Assembly: GCA_965219935.1 (NCBI GenBank)
Contig: CBDCOU010000003.1
Coordinates: 992,001-1,056,000 of the forward strand
Origin: Bin34 sp965219935
GTDB taxonomy: Bacteria; Chloroflexota; Anaerolineae; Caldilineales; Caldilineaceae
Reading direction: 5' to 3'
Length of the DNA stretch: 64,000 nt
The position numbers were made by a program, and so were the translations under genes. How positions within the stretch are numbered: the first letter of the stretch is position 1; the number at the start of each line of letters is the position of its first letter. This document shows, piece after piece, positions 17,808 through 27,191 of the stretch. Under the pieces are notes generated by a model, which did no database searches, had not been told where the DNA came from, and saw nothing but the letters and a program-made list of their open reading frames with translations.

Positions 17808-18665
17808 TCAACCCTTCATGCCGGAGAAGGTCACGCCTTCAATCATGTACTTCTGCCCGAACGCGAACACCAGCAGCATCGGGATGATCATGTAGACGGA
17901 GATGACCATCATCTTGTGCAATGAGGTGATTTCGCCCTCGAACCCCTTCTGGGCATTCAGGCCCAGGGCCAGCGTCCACAGTTCTTTCTTGGGACCGAGG
18001 TAGATCAGGGGCGACAGGAAGTCGTTCCAGGCGAACTGAATGGAGAAAATGCCCACGGCCGCCAGCACCGGCTTGGAATTGGGCATGACGATTCGGGCCC
18101 AGATCCCCAGTTCCGTACAGCCGTCCATGCGCGCGGCATCGCTGAGTTCAAGCGGGATGCCCCTAAAAAACTGCCGCATCAGGAAGATGTAGAAGGCGTT
18201 GTGTCCCAGGAGGCGGGGAATGATCAGGGGCCAAAAGGTGCCCACCAGGCCCATCCGGTCGAAAATGACGAACAACGGAATGATTTGCACCACGTGCGGC
18301 AGCATCATCGTGCTCAGGAGGACGTAGAACAGAACCTCCCTAGCCGGGAAGTTGATGCGGGCGAAGGCGTATCCGGCCAAGGCGCAGATCACGACACCGC
18401 CAATCACGGAGGTCACCACCATGTACATCGTGTTCTGGGTGTACAGAATCAGCGGCGACTCTTCGAAGATCGTGATGTAGTTGGACCACTGGACCGGGTC
18501 CGGAATCAACTTGACTTCCCGCAGCGTGACCGTCTGCGCGGTTTTGAGGGAGGTGGAGAAGGTCCAAGCCAATGGGAACAGCATCACCACCGAACTGACC
18601 AGCAGCAACGGATAAACGAAAGTCCACTTGGCGATGCGGGCGTAGAGTCCCTCGACCATGCTCAA
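17808..18665 (-). CDS. Carbohydrate ABC transporter permease (MalG type), system 2
   Basis: A 285-aa CUT1 permease with six predicted membrane helices (first at about 14-35) and the EAA-like loop SDAARMDGCTELGIWARIVMP. ATG 18665 has GGAG eight bases upstream. It follows the MalF-type partner by 15 bases and precedes the PhyH gene. The protein is clearly divergent from the system 1 permease, so the two importers are not a recent duplication. Confidence 0.93.
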   Translation of the reverse strand: MSMVEGLYARIAKWTFVYPLLLVSSVVMLFPLAWTFSTSLKTAQTVTLREVKLIPDPVQWSNYITIFEESPLILYTQNTMYMVVTSVIGGVVICALAGYAFARINFPAREVLFYVLLSTMMLPHVVQIIPLFVIFDRMGLVGTFWPLIIPRLLGHNAFYIFLMRQFFRGIPLELSDAARMDGCTELGIWARIVMPNSKPVLAAVGIFSIQFAWNDFLSPLIYLGPKKELWTLALGLNAQKGFEGEITSLHKMMVISVYMIIPMLLVFAFGQKYMIEGVTFSGMKG

Positions 18666-18680
18666 TTGCTCCGTTGCGGC

Positions 18681-19592
18681 CTACGCGTCGCCGTAGTAGA
18701 CCCACCGATCCGAGGTTTTGACCATGATCACCGTGAAGAACAGGATGATCAGGAACAGCACCACCGACAGCGCTGCGGCATAGCCCAGCCTGAAGTAGCT
18801 GAAGGCGTTGTTGTAGATGTGCAACACGTAAAAGAGACCGGCATTCAAAGGGCCGCCTCCGGACCCCAGCAGCACGTAGGCGGAGGCGAACACTTGGAAT
18901 CCGCCGATGATGCCGATGATCAGGTTGAAGAATATGACAGGCGACACCATCGGAATGGTGATGCGAAACAGCTGGTGCCAGTAGCTGCCACCATCCATCT
19001 CGGCAGCCTCGTACAATTCGGACGGAATGCCCTGAAGACCAGCAAGGAAGATCACCATCTGGGCGCCGAAGCCCCAAGTGCTCATGATCACCATTGCCGG
19101 CTTGATCCACTCGGGCCGGGTCAGCCACCGAACAGGAGGCAGGTCCAGCAGGATCAGCAACTGATTGAAGATGCCGTAGCGGGCATTGAACATGCCGAAG
19201 AATATGATGGACACCGCCACCAGCGGTACCACCGAAGGAATGTAGAAGATAGTGCGGAAGGTGCCCAGGGCGTGGATCCGCAGGTTCAGCAGCACCGCGA
19301 TGGCAAAGGCCACTACCAGCCGGATCGGCACACCCAGGACCAAGTAGTAGACCGTGTTCCCCAACGACTTGGTGAACAGCGGGTCGAGTTCGAGGATTTC
19401 GCGATAGTTCTCGATACCCAGCCAGTCGGGAGTGCTGGTGGATACGCTGTAGTCGGTAAAGGAAAGGTACAGGTTTGTTACAAACGGTATCAGGTCGAAC
19501 CACAGGGCCGACAGAATCCAAGGCAGGATGAACGCGAAACCCACCCACTTGGAACGGTGATGGTGCAGATACCTCTGCATGCCTGTCAGCAT
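18681..19592 (-). CDS. Carbohydrate ABC transporter permease (MalF type), system 2
   Basis: A 303-aa sugar permease with six predicted membrane helices (FAFILPWILSALWFDLIPFV first) and the ATPase-docking loop EAAEMDGGSYWHQLFRITIP. It lies 93 bases downstream of the binding-protein gene; that gap contains a stable hairpin (19638-19674) that probably lowers permease expression relative to the binding protein. Start ATG 19592; an ATG five codons later is also possible. Confidence 0.93.
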   Translation of the reverse strand: MLTGMQRYLHHHRSKWVGFAFILPWILSALWFDLIPFVTNLYLSFTDYSVSTSTPDWLGIENYREILELDPLFTKSLGNTVYYLVLGVPIRLVVAFAIAVLLNLRIHALGTFRTIFYIPSVVPLVAVSIIFFGMFNARYGIFNQLLILLDLPPVRWLTRPEWIKPAMVIMSTWGFGAQMVIFLAGLQGIPSELYEAAEMDGGSYWHQLFRITIPMVSPVIFFNLIIGIIGGFQVFASAYVLLGSGGGPLNAGLFYVLHIYNNAFSYFRLGYAAALSVVLFLIILFFTVIMVKTSDRWVYYGDA

Positions 19593-19637
19593 GGGTACCG
19601 GGCATCCATTGAGTCAGTCTCAAATGCGGGTCGGGTT

Positions 19638-19674
19638 GGGTGGCGGGGAAGAACTGTTGCTTTTCCCGCCACCC
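19638..19674 (-). promoter_or_regulatory. Intercistronic hairpin between binding-protein and permease genes
   Basis: GGGTGGCGGGGAA (19638-19650) pairs with TTCCCGCCACCC (19663-19674), about 12 bp with one bulged G and a 12-base loop. There is no following T-run, so it is more likely an mRNA-stabilising or partial-termination element than a full terminator. Such hairpins are known to keep binding proteins in excess over permeases. Confidence 0.6.
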
Positions 19675-19685
19675 ATCGGAAACAA

Positions 19686-21086
19686 TCAACCGGCCCAGAA
19701 CTCATCGAGAATTCGCTGGGATTCCTCGACACCCTTGGCCAAGGCATCGGCCGGCGAGTGCTGGCCGAAATAGGCTTCATCGACGATGGTCCCAACCACA
19801 TCGTTGATCCTGGCCTGGACTGGAGTCACGGCCACGCTCACGTCCGAAGCCAGTGACTTCAGGACTGTGGACCAGTAGGGGTTGTCGTCGTAGTAGGCAG
19901 GGTTCTCGTTGCACTGGGCCACCGGTGAAGGCCTGCCCTGGTTGAACAGGAACAGGCATCCACCCTGCTCGTGCGTGCCGAAGAACTCAAGCCACTGGTA
20001 GGCCGCATCGGCTTGGTCCTGAGGTGTGGCGACCGGAATCACATAACCCCAGGAGCCCGCAAGGCCCGCCACCCCGGCATGGGCCGCATCGGCGTTGTTG
20101 CTGTTGTAGGGCATCTGTCCGACACCCCAGGTTGAGGTATCCGCCCACATGTCGGGATCCGTAGCCTGCAAATGGCCAAACTGCCACACCCCCGTAAACA
20201 GAAAGCCCAGCTTTTCGTTGTAGTACGGATGGTCAGCCGAGGTATCCGAAGTGCCGGCGAAGAACTCGTTGGCATTGTCGATGCCCCCGTTGATCTCGTT
20301 GGTGAAGTCGACCATCCACTCCAGAGTCTCAACCCCCTCCGCGCTGCCGAACATGATCGTACGGGCATCGTCGGACACAAACTGGCCGGCGTTGCAATAG
20401 AGCCAACGCCCGAATCCAAAGGCACCGACGCCAAGGTTCGCGCCCATCACCGTAACGCCCAGATCATCCTTCTGGGTGATGGCCCTGGAGGCTTCGGTCA
20501 ACTCCTGCCAGGTGGCCACCGGAGTTTCCGGATCCAAGCCGGCTTCGGCCAACACAGTTTTGTTGTAGAAGTACTGGCCGGTGTTGCCGCCGCCGGTGGG
20601 CAGCGGGAAGGAATAGAGCTGGCCCTGCCAGCGCTGGTTGTTGATTTCACCGGCATAGAAAATCGCGTCCGGATCGATGCCAGAGGCCTGCACATAGTCG
20701 TCGATCGGGAGGATCAGATTCTCGTGTGCAAACTGATAGGTCTCCACTCTCTGGGTCATGATCAAAGCCGGCGGATTGTTGCTGGCCACAGCGGTGGCGG
20801 CCCGTTCCGCGCGGCCGTCCCACGGCTGGACGGAATTGTTGACCTGAACATCCGAATTCATGTCATGGAAGTTGGCGATGGCCTCGTCCATGAGGGCTTC
20901 GCGGTGGGAACCCCACCAGTTCATGAACTCGATTTCAACACGTTCGGCGGAGGGGGCGCCTTCGGCCATATCCCCCTCGGCCGGTGCCGCGGCCGGACCT
21001 GGGGCCGCACAAGCGGCAACGGCAAGGGTGGTCGCGGACACTCCTGCCACCTTGAGGAAACTGCGACGGGTCAATTTACGAGCCAT
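19686..21086 (-). CDS. Extracellular sugar-binding lipoprotein of ABC system 2
   Basis: A 466-aa family-1 solute-binding protein. From ATG 21086 the N-terminus reads MARKLTRRSFLKVAGVSATT followed by a hydrophobic run ending AVAACA, a Tat signal with lipobox; GGAG lies about eight bases upstream. A GTG eight codons earlier is possible but would put extra residues before the twin arginines. An Ala/Pro/Glu-rich linker follows the lipidated Cys, then the two-lobe binding fold. First gene of the operon binding protein-permease-permease-phyH. Confidence 0.93.
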   Translation of the reverse strand: MARKLTRRSFLKVAGVSATTLAVAACAAPGPAAAPAEGDMAEGAPSAERVEIEFMNWWGSHREALMDEAIANFHDMNSDVQVNNSVQPWDGRAERAATAVASNNPPALIMTQRVETYQFAHENLILPIDDYVQASGIDPDAIFYAGEINNQRWQGQLYSFPLPTGGGNTGQYFYNKTVLAEAGLDPETPVATWQELTEASRAITQKDDLGVTVMGANLGVGAFGFGRWLYCNAGQFVSDDARTIMFGSAEGVETLEWMVDFTNEINGGIDNANEFFAGTSDTSADHPYYNEKLGFLFTGVWQFGHLQATDPDMWADTSTWGVGQMPYNSNNADAAHAGVAGLAGSWGYVIPVATPQDQADAAYQWLEFFGTHEQGGCLFLFNQGRPSPVAQCNENPAYYDDNPYWSTVLKSLASDVSVAVTPVQARINDVVGTIVDEAYFGQHSPADALAKGVEESQRILDEFWAG

Positions 21087-21547
21087 ATGGGATCTCCAAG
21101 GGTTTACCATGTCTAATGCTCGTCTCCAACGGCCGCTAGCTCAGCCGACAACCGCAACCTTGACAGCCGCGTCATGCACGGCCCATCCCACGGAGGCCAG
21201 CCTGCTACTATGTCGGGATTGTTGAGACTTGCGGATCGTAGCACAAGGCTCCCATGCGCCTGAAGGGCACTCCGGGCACCGTCCGGTGGCTCAAACGGAA
21301 ACCCGACGGAGGCGGTCTGAGCCCGATTTCACCAAGGTCTGGGTTGTTGACTCACGATCATGCGCGCCACTACAATGACTTTACTCAATGGGAAGCGAAC
21401 ACTGCTTCCTGCTTCCGGTACAGGCCTTCGCCCTGTCTCTTCGTCCGTGACGCAAGATTGGGCGGTCGTGTCGCTGGGGCCAGACGGATGATTTGAGGAA
21501 CGTGCCAGGGACATGTTGAACTTCAGGACGGGTCAAGGTCATCGCCC
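21087..21547. other. Divergent intergenic region between sugar importer 2 and korA
   Basis: This 461-base stretch holds the korA promoter (21347-21376), a 6-bp hairpin GGAAGC/GCTTCC at 21391-21409 and a 20-codon frame (21388-21450) near the predicted transcript start. No full-size gene is convincing. Left of about 21340 I see nothing beyond the expected upstream region of the importer operon. Confidence 0.5.
21347..21376 (+). promoter_or_regulatory. Promoter for korA-korB
   Basis: TTGACT (21347-21352) and TACAAT (21371-21376) are separated by 18 bases. Predicted start of transcription near 21383 leaves a leader of about 165 bases before korA. Confidence 0.6.
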
Positions 21548-23386
21548 GTGGCGTTCATGGAACAAATAGCCACCGTTCCGGAGCTGGCGATCTCCGACCG
21601 CATCGTCAACGACTTCTCCCTGACCGTTGCCACCGCCAACGGTACCGGCAGCCAGACCAGCAATCTGGTCCTGATGCATGCCCTGTTCAACATGGGCATC
21701 CCGGTTACCGGCAAGAACATCTTCCCCTCCAACATCCAGGGGCTGCCGACCTGGTATTCCATCAGGGTGTCCAGCGAAGGATTCCTGGCAAGGCGGGAAC
21801 GGAACGAAATCACGGTGTGCATGAATCCGGCCACCGCGGTTGAGGACATGGCGACGATGCAACCGGGCGGCTACATCCTCCATGATTCGGCCATTCCCGT
21901 AGCCGTGCGCAGAGACGATGTCACCTATATCGAGCTCCCCGTCAAATCGCTGGTCGCTCCTTTCAAGGTCCCCACAGCCCTTCGGGCATATGTCAGCAAC
22001 CAGATCTACGTCGGAGCCCTGGCATGGCTGCTTGAACTGCCGATGGAGGAAATCCACAGGGCTTTGCAGCAACAGCTGAAAGGCAAGGATTCTGCCATTC
22101 AGCTCAATCTGGAGGTGGCCCAAGCCGGTTTCGACCACTGCAGCGAAACCTACGAGAACCTGGCCCCTTGGCGCGTGGCGCCGATGACCGGATTCAACGA
22201 GAACCGGATCCTGATCGAAGGCAACACTGCGGCCGCCCTGGGCGCGGTGTTCGGGGGCGTTTCACTGGTCTCCTGGTATCCGATTACACCATCATCCAGC
22301 TTGGCGGAAGCGGCAGCCGACGCACTGCCCCGCTACCGACTGGACCCGGACACGGGCAAACCGACATTCGCGGTCATACAAGCCGAGGATGAGCTGGCTG
22401 CCATCGGCATGGCCATCGGGGCCGGCTGGGCCGGTGCACGCGGCATGACCACAACAAGCGGTCCTGGCATCAGCCTCATGGCCGAGTTCATCGGCCTTGC
22501 CTACTTCGCCGAGATCCCGGTCGTGGTTTGGGACGTGCAGCGCATGGGGCCAAGCACGGGCCTGCCTACGCGAACCAGTCAGGGCGACATCCTGAGCGCT
22601 TACACGCTGAGTCACGGCGACACGCGCCATGTGGTTCTGTTTCCCGCTTCGCCCAAGGAGTGTTTCGAGTTCGGCTGGCGCGCCCACGATCTGGCCGACC
22701 AGCTACAGACCCCGGTGCTGGTACTCACCGATCTGGACCTGGGCATGAACCTGTGGATTTCGGAACCGCTCGAATACCCCGACGAACCCATCAACCGCGG
22801 CAAGGTTCTGAATGCGGAGCAACTGGATGAACTGGCTGCCGAATGGGGACGCTACCGGGATGTCGACGGCGACGGCATCGCCTACCGGACGATTCCGGGC
22901 ACGCCGTCCAATTGGGCCGGATACTTCACGCGCGGTACCGGACACGACGAAAAATCCCACTACTCGGAAAAGCCCGAGGTGTGGGAGCACAACCTGCAGC
23001 GGGTCCAACGGAAGCTGGAAACTGCCCGCAGCCTCGTGCCACCGCCGGACATTGTCCGGGACGCAGGCGCGCGCATCGGTCTGATTTCCCTGGGAAGCAA
23101 CCACCCGGCCGTACAGGAGGCCCGCGTGCGGCTTGCCGAAAACGGCATTCCGACCGACTACCTGCGGGTGCGGGCGCTGCCGATCAACCAGACCATCCGC
23201 GATTTCATCAACAACCACGAAGTCGCGGTCGTGATTGAGAACAACGCCGACGGACAACTGCACGGCATCCTAAAATTGGAAACCGACGTGCCGGATTGCC
23301 AGTTGGTGTCCAGCCGTCGTTGCAACGGCCTGGCCCTGTCCGCCCGTTGGATCGCCGAACAGATCACCGCCATCGCACAACTATAG
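21548..23386 (+). CDS. korA: 2-oxoacid:ferredoxin oxidoreductase, fused gamma-alpha subunit
   Basis: Large subunit of a 2-oxoacid:ferredoxin oxidoreductase, most likely for 2-oxoglutarate. The 612-aa protein has an N-terminal gamma domain of about 190 residues (NGTGSQTSNLVLMHALFNMG, GKNIFPSNIQG) and an alpha domain beginning near GNTAAALGAVFGGV, with SWYPITPSSSLAE and VVWDVQRMGPSTGLPTRTSQ, both characteristic of KorA. Start is GTG 21548 or ATG 21557, three codons apart; an AAGG element lies upstream of both. It runs into korB after 13 bases. With icd and sdhCAB nearby, it provides the 2-oxoglutarate to succinyl-CoA step with reduced ferredoxin as product. Exact substrate (2-oxoglutarate or pyruvate) is inferred. 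Confidence 0.92.
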   Translation: MAFMEQIATVPELAISDRIVNDFSLTVATANGTGSQTSNLVLMHALFNMGIPVTGKNIFPSNIQGLPTWYSIRVSSEGFLARRERNEITVCMNPATAVEDMATMQPGGYILHDSAIPVAVRRDDVTYIELPVKSLVAPFKVPTALRAYVSNQIYVGALAWLLELPMEEIHRALQQQLKGKDSAIQLNLEVAQAGFDHCSETYENLAPWRVAPMTGFNENRILIEGNTAAALGAVFGGVSLVSWYPITPSSSLAEAAADALPRYRLDPDTGKPTFAVIQAEDELAAIGMAIGAGWAGARGMTTTSGPGISLMAEFIGLAYFAEIPVVVWDVQRMGPSTGLPTRTSQGDILSAYTLSHGDTRHVVLFPASPKECFEFGWRAHDLADQLQTPVLVLTDLDLGMNLWISEPLEYPDEPINRGKVLNAEQLDELAAEWGRYRDVDGDGIAYRTIPGTPSNWAGYFTRGTGHDEKSHYSEKPEVWEHNLQRVQRKLETARSLVPPPDIVRDAGARIGLISLGSNHPAVQEARVRLAENGIPTDYLRVRALPINQTIRDFINNHEVAVVIENNADGQLHGILKLETDVPDCQLVSSRRCNGLALSARWIAEQITAIAQL

Positions 23387-23399
23387 ACCCGAGATCGAC

Positions 23400-24479
23400 A
23401 TGGCCAGGACACCGAACCGACTTGCAAGAGGCAGCAGGAAACCGCGCCGCCCGGCCCTCAACGGCCTGGGACTGCCGAAGACCGAATACCGCGGGCGGCC
23501 CTCCACGCTCTGCAAGGGGTGCGGACACGACAGCATCAGCCAACGGATCATCAACGTTGCCTGGGAACACAATCTGGAACAACACAATGTGGTCAAGATG
23601 AGCGGGATTGGCTGCAGCAGCAAGACCCCGGCCTACTTCCTGCAGGGCAGCCACGGATTCAACAGCGTGCACGGACGGATGCCTTCGGTCAGTACCGGTG
23701 CCGTCGTGGCCAACCGGCAACTCGAGGTCATCGGCATCAGTGGCGACGGGGACACCGCGTCCATCGGCATCGGCCAGTTCAAGCATGCCGTGCGCCGCAA
23801 TGTGCCCATGATTTACATCGTCGAGAACAACGGGGTCTACGGCCTGACCAAAGGCCAGTTCAGCGCGACCGCCGACACCGGCCAATCCATGAAGTATCAC
23901 GGGGTGAACGAACTGCCGCCCTTGGACATCTGCATCGAGTCGCTGGCGGCCAACGCCACCCTGGTGGCCCGAAGTTTCGCCGGCGACCCCAAACAGATCG
24001 AAAGTCTCCTTTCCATCGCGTTCCGGCATCGCGGCATTTCGGTCCTAGACATCATCAGTCCCTGCGTCACCTTCAACAACCACGACCAGTCCACCAAGAG
24101 CTACGCTTGGGGCAGGGAGCACGATCTGGTCCTCAACATCGTCGACTTGGTGCCTCCCGCCGAGGAAATCCAGATAGAGGACTACGAGTCGGAAATCGGC
24201 ATCGAGATGCACGACGGCAGCTACATTGTGCTCAAGAAGGTCGGCGAGGACCACGACCCTACCGACAAGCGCGCCGCCGAAGACTTGCTCGAATCCGCCC
24301 GTGAAGAACAGAAATTCATCACAGGCCTGATTTATGTCAATGAAGATCAGGAAGACCTGATCGAGATGCTTGACTTGACCGAAACACCGCTCTCGCACCT
24401 GCCGGATCACAAACTGCGTCCGCCTGAATCGGTGCTGGACGCCATCAACGGCAGATACGCTCCTCTCGATACCGCCTGA
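23400..24479 (+). CDS. korB: 2-oxoacid:ferredoxin oxidoreductase, beta subunit
   Basis: Catalytic partner of the gene before it; binds thiamine diphosphate and a [4Fe-4S] cluster. In the 359-aa protein, Cys38 and Cys41 (LCKGCGHDS), Cys72 (GIGCSSKTP) and a later Cys in ISPCVTFNNH supply the cluster, while GDGDTASIG (115-123) with ENNGVYGLTKGQ (142-153) forms the ThDP/Mg site. The C-terminal 100 residues are longer than in minimal KorB proteins and acidic. ATG 23400. The pair lacks separate ferredoxin-like delta and gamma genes, as expected for the fused two-subunit type. Confidence 0.93.
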   Translation: MARTPNRLARGSRKPRRPALNGLGLPKTEYRGRPSTLCKGCGHDSISQRIINVAWEHNLEQHNVVKMSGIGCSSKTPAYFLQGSHGFNSVHGRMPSVSTGAVVANRQLEVIGISGDGDTASIGIGQFKHAVRRNVPMIYIVENNGVYGLTKGQFSATADTGQSMKYHGVNELPPLDICIESLAANATLVARSFAGDPKQIESLLSIAFRHRGISVLDIISPCVTFNNHDQSTKSYAWGREHDLVLNIVDLVPPAEEIQIEDYESEIGIEMHDGSYIVLKKVGEDHDPTDKRAAEDLLESAREEQKFITGLIYVNEDQEDLIEMLDLTETPLSHLPDHKLRPPESVLDAINGRYAPLDTA

Positions 24480-24628
24480 TCCATTTCCGTCGGATGGGCG
24501 GATCAAGGTAAGGACGGCCGGACCCAGGTGCATTCCCGGATGCGCGTCGGGCGATGGTCGCTCGTTTGAAGATTTGAAACCCGGTTCCGATGCGCAGGCG
24601 TTGAGGCGAACGGGCCGCCGTCCCGGGT

Positions 24629-25306
24629 TCAGGCGTACAGGCCCCGCATTTCGGGCGGCAGCATCTCGGCGATGGCCTTCATCATGCGGGTGGTCAGTTC
24701 CTGGGCATGGGAATAGGCGGCATCGACATCCTGGACGGCCTCCGGGGCGTTCTCGACCTGAATGGGCGCCCCGAAACGGACCAGTACCCGGTCGCGGTGC
24801 CACCGGCGCGTGCGCCGCAGGTGGTTGATGTCGCGGGCCCCGATGATGGCCACGGGCACAATCGGGGCCCGTGCCTTCATGGCCAGTCGCACAACCCCGG
24901 TCTTGCCTTCATTCAAGGCCGGGAACCGCTTGCCTTCGGGAAACATGCCCAGCATGCAGCCGTCGCGCAGGAGTTTCAAGGCGTGGGCAATGGCTTTCCT
25001 GTCGCTCTTGCCGCGACGCACCGGAAAGACGCCGGCTCGCCGAAAAAACACGGAGACGACCGGATTCTTCTCGAACAGTTCCTGTTTGGCCATGAAGAAA
25101 ATCTGCCGCGGGCTGCTGCAGCCCAGAATCACGATGTCGTGCCCGGACGTATGGTTGGATGCCAGGACCACCCCCCCGTCCAGGGGAACGTGTTCCTTCC
25201 CCTCCACCGTGATCCGGTAGAACAGCTTGTGGTAGAGGCTGAGGGCGATGTACGCCAAATTCCAGGTAAACGACGAGTTCCGCGGCAGGAATGACAGACG
25301 CAGCAT
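24629..25306 (-). CDS. 1-acyl-sn-glycerol-3-phosphate acyltransferase (PlsC type)
   Basis: A 225-aa membrane-associated acyltransferase that makes phosphatidic acid from lysophosphatidic acid. It has the HX4D motif NHTSGHD that carries the catalytic His, the substrate-binding block FPEGKRF (FPEGT variant with Lys) and a PIVPVAIIGA strand. A single hydrophobic N-terminal segment (about 12-25) precedes the domain. I start it at ATG 25306; an upstream ATG at 25348 adds 14 residues, and neither has a clear ribosome site. It converges with korB across a 149-base gap. Substrate assignment is at family level. Confidence 0.87.
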   Translation of the reverse strand: MLRLSFLPRNSSFTWNLAYIALSLYHKLFYRITVEGKEHVPLDGGVVLASNHTSGHDIVILGCSSPRQIFFMAKQELFEKNPVVSVFFRRAGVFPVRRGKSDRKAIAHALKLLRDGCMLGMFPEGKRFPALNEGKTGVVRLAMKARAPIVPVAIIGARDINHLRRTRRWHRDRVLVRFGAPIQVENAPEAVQDVDAAYSHAQELTTRMMKAIAEMLPPEMRGLYA

Positions 25307-25789
25307 GATGGGGCGGCAGGACGATTCTCTGTCCCCTCCTTCGGCCATGGGGCACCGGATCCCTAACCGGCCCCCCGAGCAGCGGGGGCACTGTTGGGAG
25401 GCGGTTCGAACACGCAAACCTGCAGCGATTCTAGCATAGCGACCCGGCTTGAATTCGCTGAACCGGGAAGCTTTCGAGCCTCTGGCGTACCCCTCCGGCC
25501 CTGCGTCCGGAAAGGCATCGGAGCGTGTGCGGGCCAAGGCTGGAACCAACACCCTGTCAACACGACTGTGCAAATCTGCCAGTTTGATACACACTGCACA
25601 AAAAACACACAGAATTCAAGCAGATCGAGACTCGTTTGACAACACGGAGTTTGGTGTCAACCTTACTTGTTATGCATTATTCACATATCATCGCTATGCA
25701 CATTGACGAAGACTGTGCAACATAGCCTAATTAGACTTGCTCCATCGTTCTTCCAGACGAGCATCCACCCGGGAGGATCCAGGAGACTC
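25307..25789. other. AT-rich divergent region upstream of the ammonium transporter
   Basis: No gene is seen in these 483 bases. From about 25600 the composition turns AT-rich, unlike the rest of the window. TTGACA at 25636-25641 is a perfect -35 hexamer, and TTGACG at 25703-25708 is another candidate, but neither is followed by a clear -10 at 16-18 bases. An AGGAG ribosome site precedes the amt ATG at 25790. Nitrogen control of amt from this region is plausible, but no known operator can be named. Confidence 0.45.
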
Positions 25790-27136
25790 ATGAACGCATC
25801 CTTGTTGAAGCGCCTACCTTTGATGCTGCTGCTCGCAGTGTCCCTGACGGCGGCATTTGGTGGTTCCGCCCTGGCCGCCGGCGATCCGACCGGCGAGATC
25901 CTGATGGCCGAGGCCGCGGATCCGGCCAGCGAGGCGTTGACCTTCGTGTGGCTGACCATCGCAGCCGTGTTGGTTTTCTTCATGCAGGCCGGATTCGGTT
26001 TGGTCGAGTCCGGGTTTGCGCAGGCCAAGAACACGGTCAACATCTGGTCCAAGAACTACATGGACCTCTGCATCGGCGGCCTGGCCTACTTCTTCTTCGG
26101 CTACGGCGTGATGTACGGAACGGACATCGGCGGCTTCATCGGCAGCGACGGCTTCCTGCTGCTGGGCGACTACTACGATGTGGCCCATGCCCGCGACTGG
26201 TTCTTCCAGATGGTGTTCGCCGCTACCGCCGCCACGATCGTGTCCGGCGCAATGTCCGAGCGGACGCGCATCACGGCCTACATGGCGTACAGCTTCATTC
26301 TCAGCGGCATCGTTTACCCCCTCAGCGGCCATTGGGTCTGGGGCGGCGGCTGGCTGGCCAACATGGGCTTCCATGACTTCGCCGGCTCCGGTGTCGTGCA
26401 CATGATGGGCGGCTTCGTCGGCCTGGTCGGCGCCAAAATGGTGGGTCCCCGCATCGGCAAGTTCAACGAGGATGGCACCCCCAACCACATGCCTCCCCAC
26501 AACGCGACCTACATCGTGCTGGGCGGCCTGATTCTGTTCCTGGGATGGTTCGGCTTCAACGCAGGTTCCACCCTGAGCGGCACCGACTTGCGGCTCAGCA
26601 TGATTGCCGTGAACACGATGTTGGCAGCCCTCGCCGGAACCACGGTGTACGTCTACATCGTCCTCATCCGGACCGGCAAGATCAGCCTGACGGGCGCGGT
26701 CAACGGCTCCCTCGCAGGGCTGGTCGCCATCACGGCTCCGTGCGCCGTGGTGGCTCCGTGGGCCGCCCTGGTCATTGGCGGCCTGGCAGCCGTGGTCCTC
26801 ATGTTTAGCGAGCGGTTTGTCGAGTACGTGCTCAAGGTGGACGATCCGGTCGGTGCCGTATCAGTCCACGGCACCGTCGGACTGTTCGGCGTGCTGATGG
26901 TAGGCGTGTTCGCCGACGGTTCGTATGGTGGCATCTCCGGACTGATTGCAGGCAACGCCGCGCAGTTTGTCACACAGCTAATCGGCGGCATCGTGCTTCT
27001 GGTCTGGGCTCTTGTGGGCGGCGGCATCATGTTCGCCCTGATCAAGGTGGGCATGGGCCTGCGGGCGTCCGACGAAGAACAGATCGTCGGGCTGGACGAA
27101 CACGAACACGGCATGGCAGCCTACCAGCTCACCTGA
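25790..27136 (+). CDS. amt: Ammonium transporter (Amt/MEP/Rh family)
   Basis: A 448-aa trimeric ammonium channel of the cytoplasmic membrane. It has a cleavable signal peptide (residues 1-30, ending SALAAGD), then eleven predicted membrane helices beginning FVWLTIAAVLVFFMQAGFGL. Family signatures: KNTVNIWSKNYMDL, the first pore histidine in GSGVVHMMGGFVGLVGA, and the second in VSVHGTVGLFGVL. The C-terminal tail EEQIVGLDEHEHGMAAYQL is the region that contacts GlnK in other Amt proteins. ATG 25790 follows AGGAG at four bases; an upstream start in the same frame lacks a signal sequence. No glnK neighbours it. Transcription ends at the strong hairpin at 27192. Confidence 0.96.
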   Translation: MNASLLKRLPLMLLLAVSLTAAFGGSALAAGDPTGEILMAEAADPASEALTFVWLTIAAVLVFFMQAGFGLVESGFAQAKNTVNIWSKNYMDLCIGGLAYFFFGYGVMYGTDIGGFIGSDGFLLLGDYYDVAHARDWFFQMVFAATAATIVSGAMSERTRITAYMAYSFILSGIVYPLSGHWVWGGGWLANMGFHDFAGSGVVHMMGGFVGLVGAKMVGPRIGKFNEDGTPNHMPPHNATYIVLGGLILFLGWFGFNAGSTLSGTDLRLSMIAVNTMLAALAGTTVYVYIVLIRTGKISLTGAVNGSLAGLVAITAPCAVVAPWAALVIGGLAAVVLMFSERFVEYVLKVDDPVGAVSVHGTVGLFGVLMVGVFADGSYGGISGLIAGNAAQFVTQLIGGIVLLVWALVGGGIMFALIKVGMGLRASDEEQIVGLDEHEHGMAAYQLT

Positions 27137-27191
27137 TTCCGCACCATGGGATGGCTCTCCTTTCCGATGGGAGGAAGTTAGCGGATTGGTC

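Noticed and set aside
18201..19856. 551-codon open frame antisense to the system 2 permeases
   Set aside because: Charged, His/Gln-rich translation produced by the complement of hydrophobic codons; no real protein features.
25307..25789. Riboswitch or glnK gene before amt
   Set aside because: No known riboswitch core or GlnK reading frame could be found; only an AT-rich promoter-like region.
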